From positions 174,186-238,185 of the forward strand of contig DATLIY010000006.1 of NCBI GenBank assembly GCA_035539175.1: a DNA stretch of 64,000 bases. The letters run 5' to 3'. Position 1 is the first letter of the stretch. The number at the start of each line of letters is the position of its first letter. This document shows positions 54,024 through 62,834 of the stretch, one piece after another. The position numbers and the translations under genes are program-made. The notes under the pieces were generated by a model. The model did no database searches. It was not told where the DNA came from and saw nothing but the letters and a program-made list of their open reading frames with translations. Source of the stretch: Acidisarcina sp. (GTDB taxonomy: Bacteria; Acidobacteriota; Terriglobia; Terriglobales; Acidobacteriaceae).

Positions 54024-55217
54024 TTGGAACGGTCAAGTGACACTGTAGTTTCCAAGGGTGCCGGCATCTCCGTGGGCATGGCTGCATTTGCAGTGGTGCT
54101 CGCGCTGGTCGTTCTCTGGCAGATGAATCGCAATCCACGTACGGATGACGCCAGCGTCCGGGCAAATTATGTACAGTTCGCGCCAGAAGTAAGCGGACGA
54201 GTCATATCCCTCGCGGTGAAAGACAATTCCTTTGTAAAGCAGGGCAGCGTATTATTCGCGATCGATTCTCGCTCGTATGAATACGCGCTGCAGCAGGCGC
54301 TCTCCGATCAGGAACTGCTGGAGAAACAGATTGTGGATGAGCGGCGGAAGATCGCTGCTCAGTCCAGCACGGTAGAAGCCGCCCGCGCCAGGTTGAGCGC
54401 GTCTCAAACGCAAACCCACACGGTAGCCAGTGGTGTGCAGGCAGCCAGTGCGGCAGTGCAACGCGCTCAGGCTGCCTTGAACTCAGCAGATGCTCAAAAG
54501 AAACTGGCGATCAGCGATCTCAACCGCATTGAGCCCTTGCTGGAAAAACAATATGTCACCGCCGAACAGGTAGATACAGCCCGAACCAGGGCGCGAATCG
54601 CCGAACATGCCTACGTGGAGGCACAGGCATCGCTTCAGGAGGCGATCGCTCAGCAGAGAAGAGCACAGTCCCTTCAGGAGGAGTCGCACATTGCAGTTGC
54701 GGGCTCGGAGGCGCGCCTGCATGAGAGCATCCATTCCGTGGATACGCTGGATAGCCTGTTGGCTCAGCGAACCGCGCGTGCTGCAAGAGTCGCAGCGGCA
54801 AGGCTGGATCTAGAGCGCTGCACGGTCATTGCTCCATTCGACGGCTACGTCACCAACCTCAACATCTCCGAAGGGGAATATGCAAAGCCTGGTGTGCCGA
54901 TCTTTACCCTCATCGATCAGCGCAATTGGTATGTCATCGCCAATTACCGCGAATCCGATCTGAAAGCAATCTGGCCTGGCAAGCACGTGGATCTCTACCT
55001 GATGAGCAATCCTTCTCGACGGTTTGATGGTGTGGTGGAAAGCGTCGGCTATGGCGTCTCACCGGACGACAGCGGCTTGAGCAATGGACTTCCGCAGATA
55101 GAACACTCGTTGAACTGGGTTCACCTGGCTGCTCGCTTTCCCGTTCGCATTCGCGTTCAGAATCCTGATCCGCGTGTCTTCCGCATCGGTGAAACGGCAA
55201 TAAGCGTCGTGAGATAA
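54024..55217 (+). CDS. mdtN: HlyD/EmrA-type adaptor (MdtN/AaeA-like)
   Basis: A 397-aa membrane fusion protein from a TTG start with AGAGGTG about 6 bp upstream. One membrane anchor at about 18-35 (MAAFAVVLALVVLWQM). Family marks: NPRTDDASVRANYVQFAPEVSGRVISLAVKDN, ALFAIDSRSYEYAL-type lipoyl region (VLFAIDSRSYEYALQ), a long coiled coil of about 150 residues, APFDGYVTNLNISEGEYAKPG and NWYVIANYRESDL. It links an inner-membrane exporter to an outer-membrane channel. It is 16 bp after ytcA and 5 bp before the FUSC gene. Confidence 0.9.
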   Translation: MERSSDTVVSKGAGISVGMAAFAVVLALVVLWQMNRNPRTDDASVRANYVQFAPEVSGRVISLAVKDNSFVKQGSVLFAIDSRSYEYALQQALSDQELLEKQIVDERRKIAAQSSTVEAARARLSASQTQTHTVASGVQAASAAVQRAQAALNSADAQKKLAISDLNRIEPLLEKQYVTAEQVDTARTRARIAEHAYVEAQASLQEAIAQQRRAQSLQEESHIAVAGSEARLHESIHSVDTLDSLLAQRTARAARVAAARLDLERCTVIAPFDGYVTNLNISEGEYAKPGVPIFTLIDQRNWYVIANYRESDLKAIWPGKHVDLYLMSNPSRRFDGVVESVGYGVSPDDSGLSNGLPQIEHSLNWVHLAARFPVRIRVQNPDPRVFRIGETAISVVR

Positions 55218-55221
55218 GCCT

Positions 55222-57285
55222 TTGTCCTCGTCGAGCACAGGATCGCTTTCATGGCTTGAGCTGTTCCGGCAGGAGCTTGAGCCGAGCCATGGACGTATGG
55301 CCGGCTCCCTAAGAACCGCTCTTGCGGCTTCGATCGCAGCGCTCCTCATGCTGACGCTTCGAACGCCAGTCATGGGTCTGGGGATGTATCTCATCTTCCT
55401 CATCTCCTATGACACCCCTTACCTGACCTTTACGCGTTATTTGGGAATGCTGGCATGTCAATGCAGCGGGGTCGCTGCTGCGTTCCTGCTGATTGCCGCA
55501 ACTAACAACGATCCCCTAGCGAGAGTCCTGGGAGTCGCATTTTTTAGCTTCATCGCGGCATTTATTCGCCGCACGTCCATCCGTTATTTTCCGGTCACTG
55601 ACTTCGCGGTCTTTGGGATCGGATGTCTCGCTTACTTTGAGTACGGCACGCCAGCAGAGCGGGCCGTTCATCTATCCATGTGGCCTATCGCTACGGGGTT
55701 CCTTGCTGTAGGCTCCAAGCTTGCAGTCGAGTACACATTCACCCGGCGCGATCCTGTATACGCACTCCGTCGCGAGATCGAAGCTCGCCTCCTTGCTTTG
55801 GAGCAGATGTTTTCCTCCTATGCTTCGATGGAACAGGATCCGATACAACTCAAGGCCCAGATATCTCAAGTCAAGCGCTTCGCCTTCGCGGGGCAAGCGA
55901 AGATGCAAGGCTTATTGCAAGAGGTCAAAGGGCGGCACATGGAGAAGGACATCTTCCCCCATGTCGATATCTCAGCGCTGATTCCAATGTTGGCTCGAGT
56001 GCTGGATCAGGCTGCGGCCTTTGCCGTTCATAACGCCTTCTTGCCGTCCTCAGCGAACCGAGAACAACTGGATCGCATCCGGCAATGCCTTGCTGACATT
56101 CGAGAGGGAAAGTGGCAGCAGGCTCGTCAGTCTCTGGAATTATCAACGCAGTTACCAACCAGAGACCTGGATTTACTGGAAGCAGGACTGGAGGCTCTGA
56201 CGGCCAGCTTTTCTGAAGAGGCTTCCGAACCTGACGAAGTGCTTCAGCCCGAAACGCCCAATGAGCCGAAACAAACAGCCTGGTTGCTGCCCGATGCTTT
56301 CACCAACCTCGAGTACACAAGCTTTGCTACCAAGATTATGCTGTGTGCCGTCATCTGCCATGTCATCTACAACGCCATCGCATGGCAGGGCATTTCGACC
56401 GCTGTCATTACGGTGCTGGTTGCAGGACTGACCTCCGCGGGAGCATTTAATCAGAAGCTGATCTTTCGTTTTCTCGGTTCTGCTATTGGTGGAGTTGTCT
56501 TCGGCCTCGGATGTATCATCTTCCTCTTTCCTTACGTAGACACTGCGACCCCTTTCCTGATCGTTGTTGCCGCGGTGTCTTTCCTTGCTGCCTGGATCTC
56601 TCGCAGTCCCCACTTGAGTTATATAGGGATGCAGATGGCATTTTCCTTTTACTTCGTCGTGTTTGAGAACTTTGCTCCTACCTCTACATTGACGGGAGGC
56701 CGCGATAGACTCGCAGGCATTCTGTTGGCACTCTTTGTAATGTGGCTTATCTTCCGGCCGGAAAAGAGCATCCACCAGATGCGACAGACATTCGCCAAAC
56801 TGCTGGCTCTGCAGGCCGATTACCTGCGGGTCGTCACCTCCCACCAATTGCCTGCTGCCACACGGCGGGTCAGGGGAGTAGAAATGAGAGATGAGATGGA
56901 GCGCACCGTCATTTCCGCTCGCGCTCTGGCCGAACTCATCACCTACGAATTTGGCCAGAACAGGGAACAGGACATTCAGATCAGCGAAAAAATACAACGC
57001 GCAATCTCTAGTTCTGGAAATCTCCTTCTTAGCATTATTCACTGGCACGAAAGCGGAATCCCTCTAACGGATGCGAGTCTGGAGCAGTCCCAAATAGCGC
57101 TGGAGAATGGACTGAGATCTCTATCCGCCCTCGTGGGGCAAAATCAGCTGCCCGCCGCCAAGCCGGGGGAAGGAGCGGAATTGCTGCCCCGCCACGCCCC
57201 TCAAGCAATGCCGCCCTCCATCGAGAAATCCTTCGACCTCTATCGAGAACTTGACCTGCAATGCCGTAGCATCGTTTTGCCATAG
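55222..57285 (+). CDS. mdtO: FUSC-family aromatic acid exporter-type protein (MdtO/AaeB-like)
   Basis: A 687-aa membrane protein from a TTG start. Two blocks of about five to six helices surround a central soluble region (about 190-375): block one begins SLRTALAASIAALLMLTLRTPVMGLGMYLIF, block two KIMLCAVICHVIYNAIAWQGISTAVITVLVAG with the FUSC-typical R/K-rich loop after it, then a C-terminal cytoplasmic helix bundle. MdtO and AaeB proteins export aromatic acids and related compounds with an MFP partner. The usual outer-membrane partner MdtP is not found downstream, so a channel from elsewhere (for example those at 8415 or 50830) must serve. Confidence 0.88.
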   Translation: MSSSSTGSLSWLELFRQELEPSHGRMAGSLRTALAASIAALLMLTLRTPVMGLGMYLIFLISYDTPYLTFTRYLGMLACQCSGVAAAFLLIAATNNDPLARVLGVAFFSFIAAFIRRTSIRYFPVTDFAVFGIGCLAYFEYGTPAERAVHLSMWPIATGFLAVGSKLAVEYTFTRRDPVYALRREIEARLLALEQMFSSYASMEQDPIQLKAQISQVKRFAFAGQAKMQGLLQEVKGRHMEKDIFPHVDISALIPMLARVLDQAAAFAVHNAFLPSSANREQLDRIRQCLADIREGKWQQARQSLELSTQLPTRDLDLLEAGLEALTASFSEEASEPDEVLQPETPNEPKQTAWLLPDAFTNLEYTSFATKIMLCAVICHVIYNAIAWQGISTAVITVLVAGLTSAGAFNQKLIFRFLGSAIGGVVFGLGCIIFLFPYVDTATPFLIVVAAVSFLAAWISRSPHLSYIGMQMAFSFYFVVFENFAPTSTLTGGRDRLAGILLALFVMWLIFRPEKSIHQMRQTFAKLLALQADYLRVVTSHQLPAATRRVRGVEMRDEMERTVISARALAELITYEFGQNREQDIQISEKIQRAISSSGNLLLSIIHWHESGIPLTDASLEQSQIALENGLRSLSALVGQNQLPAAKPGEGAELLPRHAPQAMPPSIEKSFDLYRELDLQCRSIVLP

Positions 57286-57309
57286 CGGCATCCATTTGAG
57301 CACTTGTCC

Positions 57310-57328
57310 GTGTTCGATATCGATACAC
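57310..57328. promoter_or_regulatory. Palindrome downstream of the FUSC gene
   Basis: The core TCGATATCGA is a perfect 10-bp palindrome, with GTGT before it and TACAC after it. It lies 25 bp after the FUSC stop and 160 bp before the DUF4382 gene. Possible operator; no protein can be assigned. Confidence 0.3.
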
Positions 57329-57430
57329 TGTTAGTCCCAATTTGGTACATAGCATCCGAGATAATCTCTCATCCACCAATAGGGGATGGTAATTATCTAT
57401 AAAGTTTTGCTAGTGTCGGGGTTGGGTACC

Positions 57431-57465
57431 GTGTTGTATGCATCTAAGTTATTGGTGTACAACAC
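57431..57465. promoter_or_regulatory. Inverted repeat in the leader of the DUF4382 gene
   Basis: Perfect 8-bp arms GTGTTGTA and TACAACAC with a 19-bp spacer, ending 25 bp before the start codon at 57491. Could be an operator or a leader hairpin affecting translation. Confidence 0.35.
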
Positions 57466-57490
57466 TATTCTCCCCCTGAGGCTAATACAA

Positions 57491-58918
57491 ATGAAAGAGC
57501 GATTGTTGCTTCTCCTGGGTGTATCGGCATTTGCGACTCTGCTTACCACGACAGCCATTGTCGGCTGTTCTGGAGGCAGTTCCACGCCAACTACCGCCAC
57601 AACTTCCGGGACGGTCAGTGTCCACCTCATAGACCCGCCTACCTGTGCGACACCAAACGGAAATTTCAGCCATGTCTGGATTACCGTAACCCGCGTTCAG
57701 GCAAACATTTCTACCAGTGCCGGGCCCAACGATTCCGGCTGGGTCGATCTTGTCGATCTTCGCAGCGCGCCCAAGCAACTTGATCTGTTCAACCTCGCCT
57801 CCACCTCCTGCGTGCTCAACCAGCTTGGTTCCACCACTGGTCTGCCCCCGGGCAAATACCAGCAGATTCGCTTCTACCTGCTGGATAACAGCCCCTCCGG
57901 AAACACTGCCGTGCCCTCCAGCAACCAGTGCTCCACCGCAGGCGCCTATAACTGCGTCGTTCTGGCGGATAACTCGGTTAAGCCCCTGGCTCTCAGCAGC
58001 GAGGCAAAGACTGGCATCAAGATTCCGCCGGGATCTCTGGCCGGTGGTGGCATAACCATCGCCGCGGGTCAGGCTGCGGACATCACCATCGACTTCAGTG
58101 CCTGCGAATCCATTATTCTGGAAGGCAACGGCACCTACCGCCTCAAGCCGACTTTGCGTGCCGGCGAGGTGGCTCTGCAACAGAACTCAATCGGTGGCCG
58201 TGTGGTCGATTCCGTCACCAAGAAACCTGTTGCCAACGCCCTTGTCGCGCTCGAGCAGCCGGATCCGGTCACGGGTGTGGACCGCATCGTGCGTTCCGCG
58301 CTCAGCGCCAGCGACGGCACCTTCTTCTTCTGCCCGCTGCCCGCTGGTCCGTATGACATCGTAGTCAACGGATCTACCACCAACGCAGCCTACATCACCA
58401 CCCTCACCACCAATGTTTCTCTGGGAACCGCTGTCGGCGATATTCCCATTACGCCGCAGCCGGGCAGCTCCACAGCCAGCCTGCCTGGAACCATTAATGG
58501 ATTGGTGACCACCGCTGGTGGCAATGGCTCAGACATCGTGCTCTCAGCCTTGCAGGCTGGCAGTTCCACGCTGCAGTTCACCGTGCCTCTCCTCCCTGGC
58601 TCCAGCTCCATCATTACAACTGGCGCCAGCTCTACCTGCCCCACCGGCACGAATTGTGCGAATTACTCCCTGGTGGTGCCAGCCAGCAATCCTGTCGTCG
58701 GTACCTACAGCTCTACCGGAACCGCTTATGCGGCTCCAGCTACGGGTACGGTCAACTACTCGGTCGATGCCTTGGCCTTCCTGGCTGATGGTTCCGATAC
58801 TCCCAACTGCTCGCCTTCCGAGATCGTCACCAAGCAGGACATCGCCAATGTCACACTGGCGGTCCTTCCCGGTGCGCCGATCGTAGCGAAGACGACTTCC
58901 TTCACGGGATGCCAATAA
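57491..58918 (+). CDS. DUF4382 lipoprotein with carboxypeptidase regulatory-like repeat
   Basis: About 475 aa from ATG 57491 (MKERLLLLLGVS); the frame runs 35 codons further upstream through a control region. A lipobox AIVGC marks it as a lipoprotein. The DUF4382 domain (about 45-215) starts GTVSVHLIDPP and has FSHVWITVTRVQA and LPPGKYQQIRFYLLD. A regulatory-like beta-sandwich follows (GGRVVDSVTKKPVANALVALEQ, LPAGPYDIVVNG). The C-terminal Ser/Thr-rich domain ends SFTGCQ. DUF4382 proteins are cell-surface lipoproteins of unknown function common in acidobacteria. Isolated gene with its own terminator. Confidence 0.85.
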   Translation: MKERLLLLLGVSAFATLLTTTAIVGCSGGSSTPTTATTSGTVSVHLIDPPTCATPNGNFSHVWITVTRVQANISTSAGPNDSGWVDLVDLRSAPKQLDLFNLASTSCVLNQLGSTTGLPPGKYQQIRFYLLDNSPSGNTAVPSSNQCSTAGAYNCVVLADNSVKPLALSSEAKTGIKIPPGSLAGGGITIAAGQAADITIDFSACESIILEGNGTYRLKPTLRAGEVALQQNSIGGRVVDSVTKKPVANALVALEQPDPVTGVDRIVRSALSASDGTFFFCPLPAGPYDIVVNGSTTNAAYITTLTTNVSLGTAVGDIPITPQPGSSTASLPGTINGLVTTAGGNGSDIVLSALQAGSSTLQFTVPLLPGSSSIITTGASSTCPTGTNCANYSLVVPASNPVVGTYSSTGTAYAAPATGTVNYSVDALAFLADGSDTPNCSPSEIVTKQDIANVTLAVLPGAPIVAKTTSFTGCQ

Positions 58919-58948
58919 CAATAGACAGAGCTACATGTCTCCAAACCA

Positions 58949-58977
58949 CGCCCGGCTGGAAACAGCCGGGCGTTTTT
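58949..58977 (+). terminator. Intrinsic terminator of the DUF4382 gene
   Basis: A perfect 10-bp GC-rich stem CGCCCGGCTG / CAGCCGGGCG with loop GAAA, followed by five Ts, 31 bp after the stop. Confidence 0.92.
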
Positions 58978-59155
58978 CTTGCAGTGGCATCTTGCCGGGC
59001 CGACATGCCAGCCCGATAGAAGCACTTCCAGCCGTCTGCAAATCTGCAAACAAGGATCGCCCTGGACCACAAAAAAGCGGGAAGGGACTCTTCCCGCTCC
59101 ATGCTTAATTCCCATCCCGTCGTAACAGGTCTCTGTTCGATGTACCGTCCTGGAT

Positions 59156-60307
59156 TTACCGCTTGGGTCCAAAGAATCCGATAAACCCAATGGAGACCGT
59201 GTTCTGGTTTTGATCGGCAGCGGGCGTAGGCCCACGCATAAAGACGTTGTGGTCGGAGTGGTCACGACGATACTCCAGTCGCGTGAGCAAGCCCTCCACC
59301 CATTTGTATTCCCCGGTGAGCGTGAATTCATTGAGGCTTTGGGTCGTTGCCGTCGAGAAGCCCTGCGGATCGTTGAAGTACTCTGCGCGCTGTGCGAGTG
59401 CAAAGTGGGATGTCAACTGCTCGTGAGCGGCTCCGGCGAATCCCTGATAATGCGACAGGGATCGGTCGAGATTCCTCTCCTGTGCATAGTCATAATTCAG
59501 GTAGAAATTCACCTTGCTGTTAGGCGTCATCAGTAGCGTCGTGTCGATCAGGTTTCTCCAACCCTTGTTTGTATTGGGCTTCTCCGGACCGGTGTAGTAG
59601 TTAACATTCCATGTGAACTTAGGCTTTGTAAGTGCCCCGGTGAATCCCAGGGTCTTACCGCTGTTGTTATCTTCGACGTTGTTCCAGCCATTCACCAATT
59701 GAAAGCCTCCGGTGATCGTCTTGGTGACTGGTATCGAAGTGCGCAGCCCAAAGTGGTAGTAAGGAATTGCATAGGCAAAGAGAATGGAGCGAGAGTAGTT
59801 CCAGTTATCTTTTGTCTCGATCACTTCTGCACCCGCCGACGTTACAAATTCTCCGAAGTCAGCCTCAAATCCCTTGGCCTTGGGCGGCTTGAGGCTGATG
59901 TATGCCTGTTCAATATTGCGGAAGATCGAGGAGCTTTGCTCGGTAGCATGCACCGTCTCGAAGGCTCTTCCAAATCCAATATCGAGCCGAAAGCCAATCG
60001 GATCGGGATCGTGAGAGAGCGTTACCTTTGCGAGATTCAAACTGAACTGGTTGGCCTTCTCGTCGAAGTTACGATATTGATTGAACTCATCTGCAGGATG
60101 ATTTGCATTGAACTCGTAGTACCCATCGACGAATCCGCTAAAATCGATCCCGCCAATACTCCAGGTCGGGCCTGCCGCTGGTGTCGCTGCCGGAGCCGGA
60201 GCAGGTGCCTGGGTATCTGGCGCGGCAGTCGTCGATTGACAGAGCGCGGAGTACGTTGTGATAGAAAGCATGGTCAGAAATAAGGTGCAGGCACTGAAGC
60301 ACGTCAT
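59156..60307 (-). CDS. Outer-membrane beta-barrel protein, porin-like
   Basis: About 383 aa from ATG 60307, which has GGGGAGG 9 bp upstream (TTG 60325 is in frame). Signal peptide to about residue 25, then an Ala/Pro-rich linker (DTQAPAPAPAATPAAG). The mature part alternates amphipathic strands with aromatic girdles (FSGFVDGYYEFNANHP, FRLDIGFGRAF, FSTATTQSLNEFTLTGEYKW) and ends FIGFFGPKR. It fits the BBP2-type outer-membrane barrels. It is divergent from the ammonium transporter, an arrangement that suggests a role in nitrogen supply, for example as a channel for small nitrogen compounds, but this is inference. Confidence 0.8.
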   Translation of the reverse strand: MTCFSACTLFLTMLSITTYSALCQSTTAAPDTQAPAPAPAATPAAGPTWSIGGIDFSGFVDGYYEFNANHPADEFNQYRNFDEKANQFSLNLAKVTLSHDPDPIGFRLDIGFGRAFETVHATEQSSSIFRNIEQAYISLKPPKAKGFEADFGEFVTSAGAEVIETKDNWNYSRSILFAYAIPYYHFGLRTSIPVTKTITGGFQLVNGWNNVEDNNSGKTLGFTGALTKPKFTWNVNYYTGPEKPNTNKGWRNLIDTTLLMTPNSKVNFYLNYDYAQERNLDRSLSHYQGFAGAAHEQLTSHFALAQRAEYFNDPQGFSTATTQSLNEFTLTGEYKWVEGLLTRLEYRRDHSDHNVFMRGPTPAADQNQNTVSIGFIGFFGPKR

Positions 60308-60325
60308 ACTGTGAAACCTCCCCAA

Positions 60326-60767
60326 AAGTTCTAAGTTTCCTGGGACCTATTGACTTATTTCCATCAACGCTCCGTTATCTATAAAAAGTCGAAATAGATT
60401 TCGAGTTATAGAGCGTACATCGTATGTATCACGGTCCTTTCTGACTCCAGCAATCCAAATCATCGAATCGAGCAAACTTATAGAAGGCATTAAAGAATGT
60501 AATTCAGAATGCCTGCCTGTCTTCTCCCTGGCATGCAATGTGGGCCTCGTTGCAAATGAACTCTTATACCCCCTATAAAAAATCCTGCTACCGCCGATCA
60601 GGGGTTGAATGGCGTGAACTGAACGTATAACGTGCAGCTACCAACGAATCTTCAACAGCACTCGCATACCGCAGGGCGTGCTGTATACAGAGCAATCCGG
60701 TCGAAAGATAAAAGGCAGACCGGAACATCGAAGGCGAAGTGATCCTCAAATTACAAGGAGCTAAAGA
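60326..60767. other. Divergent control region of the barrel protein and amt-glnK
   Basis: No gene supported in these 442 bp. A GTTGCA-containing stretch around 60550 recalls part of a sigma-54 element but the spacing of GG and GC does not fit, so I do not call one. The amt start has AAGGAG at a good distance. Confidence 0.4.
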
Positions 60768-62342
60768 ATGTCTCCAATGTTGAAGCAGAGGCCAAACCTC
60801 TCGTACTCTCAAAAACTTTCCAGGCTGGCCACTCGGATGAAAGATCCGGAATGGCGCCACTATGGAAGGACATTGCTCCTCGGCAAGGCGTTGGGTGTTG
60901 CATCTGTCTTGCTGGTAATCGGCGCGATGTCCTCTGTCTTTTTTACTAAGGTGTATGCCGCTGAGATTGAGGTAAAAGCTGCTGATATCGTCAATCCGGT
61001 GAACACAATGTGGACGCTGATCGCTGCCTTCCTCGTCTTCGGAATGCAGGTCGGCTTCACTATGCTTGAAGCTGGCTTTTGCCGTTCACGGGAAACCGTG
61101 AATGTGTTGATGGAGTGCATTGTTGATACCTGTCTATGCGGAATCCTGTTCTACGCCATCGGATTCGCCTTCATGTTCAGCCATGGCAATGGGTTCATCG
61201 GCTACCACTGGTTCTTTCTACAAGGTGCGCCCGCAACCTATGAGAGCACCGGCGTGGCGTTTCTCGCCTTCTGGATATTTCAGTTCGCTTTTGCGGATAC
61301 CTGCTCCACCATCACCTCTGGAGCAATGATCGGACGCACCGGCTTCATTGGTGATCTGCTCTATAGTCTTGCAGTGTCGGGTTTCATTTATCCGATCATT
61401 GGGCACTGGGCCTGGGGGCCGGATGGCTTTCTCGCACTCATGGGGAGTGATGGACACTTTCTACCGTCGCTAGGTACGGGCTTCCACGACTTTGCAGGCT
61501 CAACTGTAGTTCATACGATTGGCGGCTTCATTGCTCTGGCAGGCTCCATTGTGCTGGGTCCGCGAATCGGTCGTACCTTTAAGCGGGATGGCGGTGGCCC
61601 CATGCTTCCGCATGATCTCACCATTGCGGCATCAGGCGGCCTTCTTCTGTGGTTTGGGTGGTATGGGTTTAATCCCGGAAGCACGCTCTCAGCGATGGAC
61701 TTCGCAGGTATTGGCCGTGTCGCGGCGAACACGACTCTGGCCGCATGCGCAGCCGGCTTGACGGCGATGCTCTATGCCTACATGCTCAGCAGGAAATGGG
61801 ATGTTAGCTTTACTGTCAATGGTTTTCTGGCGGGCCTGGTAGCTATCACCTGCCCATGCTATTGGGTAAGTCCAACTGGATCGATCATCCTTGGCGGAAT
61901 CGCCGGAGTGATCGTCGTGCTTGGAGTGGAGTTACTCGAGTGGCTGCGCATCGATGATCCAATCGGCGCCGTTCCTGTCCATGGTTTATGCGGCATCTGG
62001 GGAACGCTTTCACTCGGCTTCTTCGCAACTGGTCAGTTTGGGGCCAGCGGACCTGTAAGTCCTGATAACTCCGCTGTTGTCAAAGGCCTGTTCTATGGCG
62101 GCGGACTTCAGGTTCTGAAGGCCCAATTCATCGGCAGTTTCATCATTACGACTGCTACATTTCTGGTAGCTCTTGCCGTGATGTACCTGGTGCACATGAC
62201 CGGAACTCTTCGCGTCTCGGAAGAGGGCGAACTCTACGGTCTGGATCTGCACGAACACGGAATCTCTGCCTACCCCGAGTATGTGATTACGGCGTTGGCA
62301 ACTCCTCAAGGACTCTCACAATCGCACGCAGTGGAGAGGTAA
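60768..62342 (+). CDS. amt: Ammonium transporter
   Basis: A 524-aa Amt/MEP protein, longer than E. coli AmtB because of an N-terminal cytosolic-like stretch of about 45 residues before the first hydrophobic segment. The order of motifs is normal: NTMWTLIAAFLVFGMQVGFTMLEAGFCRSRE, DTCSTITSGAMIGR, DFAGSTVVHTIGG with the first pore His, and VPVHGLCGIWGTLSLG with the second. About 11-12 helices. The C-terminal tail (GLDLHEHGISAYPEY) is the GlnK contact region found in Amts. It starts with AAGGAG and is followed by glnK 70 bp later. Ammonium uptake under nitrogen limitation. Confidence 0.95.
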   Translation: MSPMLKQRPNLSYSQKLSRLATRMKDPEWRHYGRTLLLGKALGVASVLLVIGAMSSVFFTKVYAAEIEVKAADIVNPVNTMWTLIAAFLVFGMQVGFTMLEAGFCRSRETVNVLMECIVDTCLCGILFYAIGFAFMFSHGNGFIGYHWFFLQGAPATYESTGVAFLAFWIFQFAFADTCSTITSGAMIGRTGFIGDLLYSLAVSGFIYPIIGHWAWGPDGFLALMGSDGHFLPSLGTGFHDFAGSTVVHTIGGFIALAGSIVLGPRIGRTFKRDGGGPMLPHDLTIAASGGLLLWFGWYGFNPGSTLSAMDFAGIGRVAANTTLAACAAGLTAMLYAYMLSRKWDVSFTVNGFLAGLVAITCPCYWVSPTGSIILGGIAGVIVVLGVELLEWLRIDDPIGAVPVHGLCGIWGTLSLGFFATGQFGASGPVSPDNSAVVKGLFYGGGLQVLKAQFIGSFIITTATFLVALAVMYLVHMTGTLRVSEEGELYGLDLHEHGISAYPEYVITALATPQGLSQSHAVER

Positions 62343-62412
62343 GCATGGCCCTGCGCGCTGGAGTTATCGATCGGTTCCAAGGAAAGTCAATCTATAGCAA
62401 AGTGAGGGTTCC

Positions 62413-62751
62413 ATGACCAAAGTAGAAGCCATCATACGGCCGAACCGATTCGATTCGGTCAAGGAAGCTCTGAAGGAACTTGGGGTTGAAGGGATGACTG
62501 TGTCAGAGGTTCGCGGGCACGGACGGCAAAAAGGCCATACGGAAACCTATCGCGGAAGAGAGTATGACGTCGATCTGCTTCCTAAGATTCGCGTAGAACT
62601 CGTTGTCACGGATGAACTCGTGGAACCTACAATTCAGGCGATCATCAAGTCCGCGTCTACAGGAAAGATCGGAGACGGGAAGATCTTTCTCTACAAGGCA
62701 GAAGAGGCTATTCGCATTCGGAACCAGGAACGCGGTGTCGCCGCGTTGTAA
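62413..62751 (+). CDS. glnK: Nitrogen regulatory P-II protein
   Basis: A 112-aa P-II trimer subunit. It has the family start MTKVEAIIRPNRFDSVKEAL, the T-loop TETYRGREYDVDLLPK with Tyr at position 51 available for uridylylation or a similar modification, and the C-terminal ATP-binding GKIGDGKIF. Coupling to amt marks it as GlnK, which blocks the transporter when nitrogen is sufficient. A terminator follows. Confidence 0.95.
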   Translation: MTKVEAIIRPNRFDSVKEALKELGVEGMTVSEVRGHGRQKGHTETYRGREYDVDLLPKIRVELVVTDELVEPTIQAIIKSASTGKIGDGKIFLYKAEEAIRIRNQERGVAAL

Positions 62752-62776
62752 CTGCTCGGCAGGATGAAATTCGTAG

Positions 62777-62818
62777 AACAGACAACGCCGCGTCCCAAAG
62801 GACGCGGCGTTGTCTGTT
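62777..62818. terminator. Bidirectional terminator between glnK and LysR
   Basis: A 19-bp perfect stem from AACAGACAACG to CGTTGTCTGTT with a CAAA loop, followed by a T/C-rich run. It lies 25 bp after the glnK stop and before the converging LysR gene end. Confidence 0.9.
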
Positions 62819-62834
62819 TCTTCTTCTTTCTTAC

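Noticed and set aside
60540..60570. Sigma-54 promoter before amt
   Set aside because: TGGGCCTCGTTGC has the wrong spacing between the GG and GC elements (8 instead of 10).
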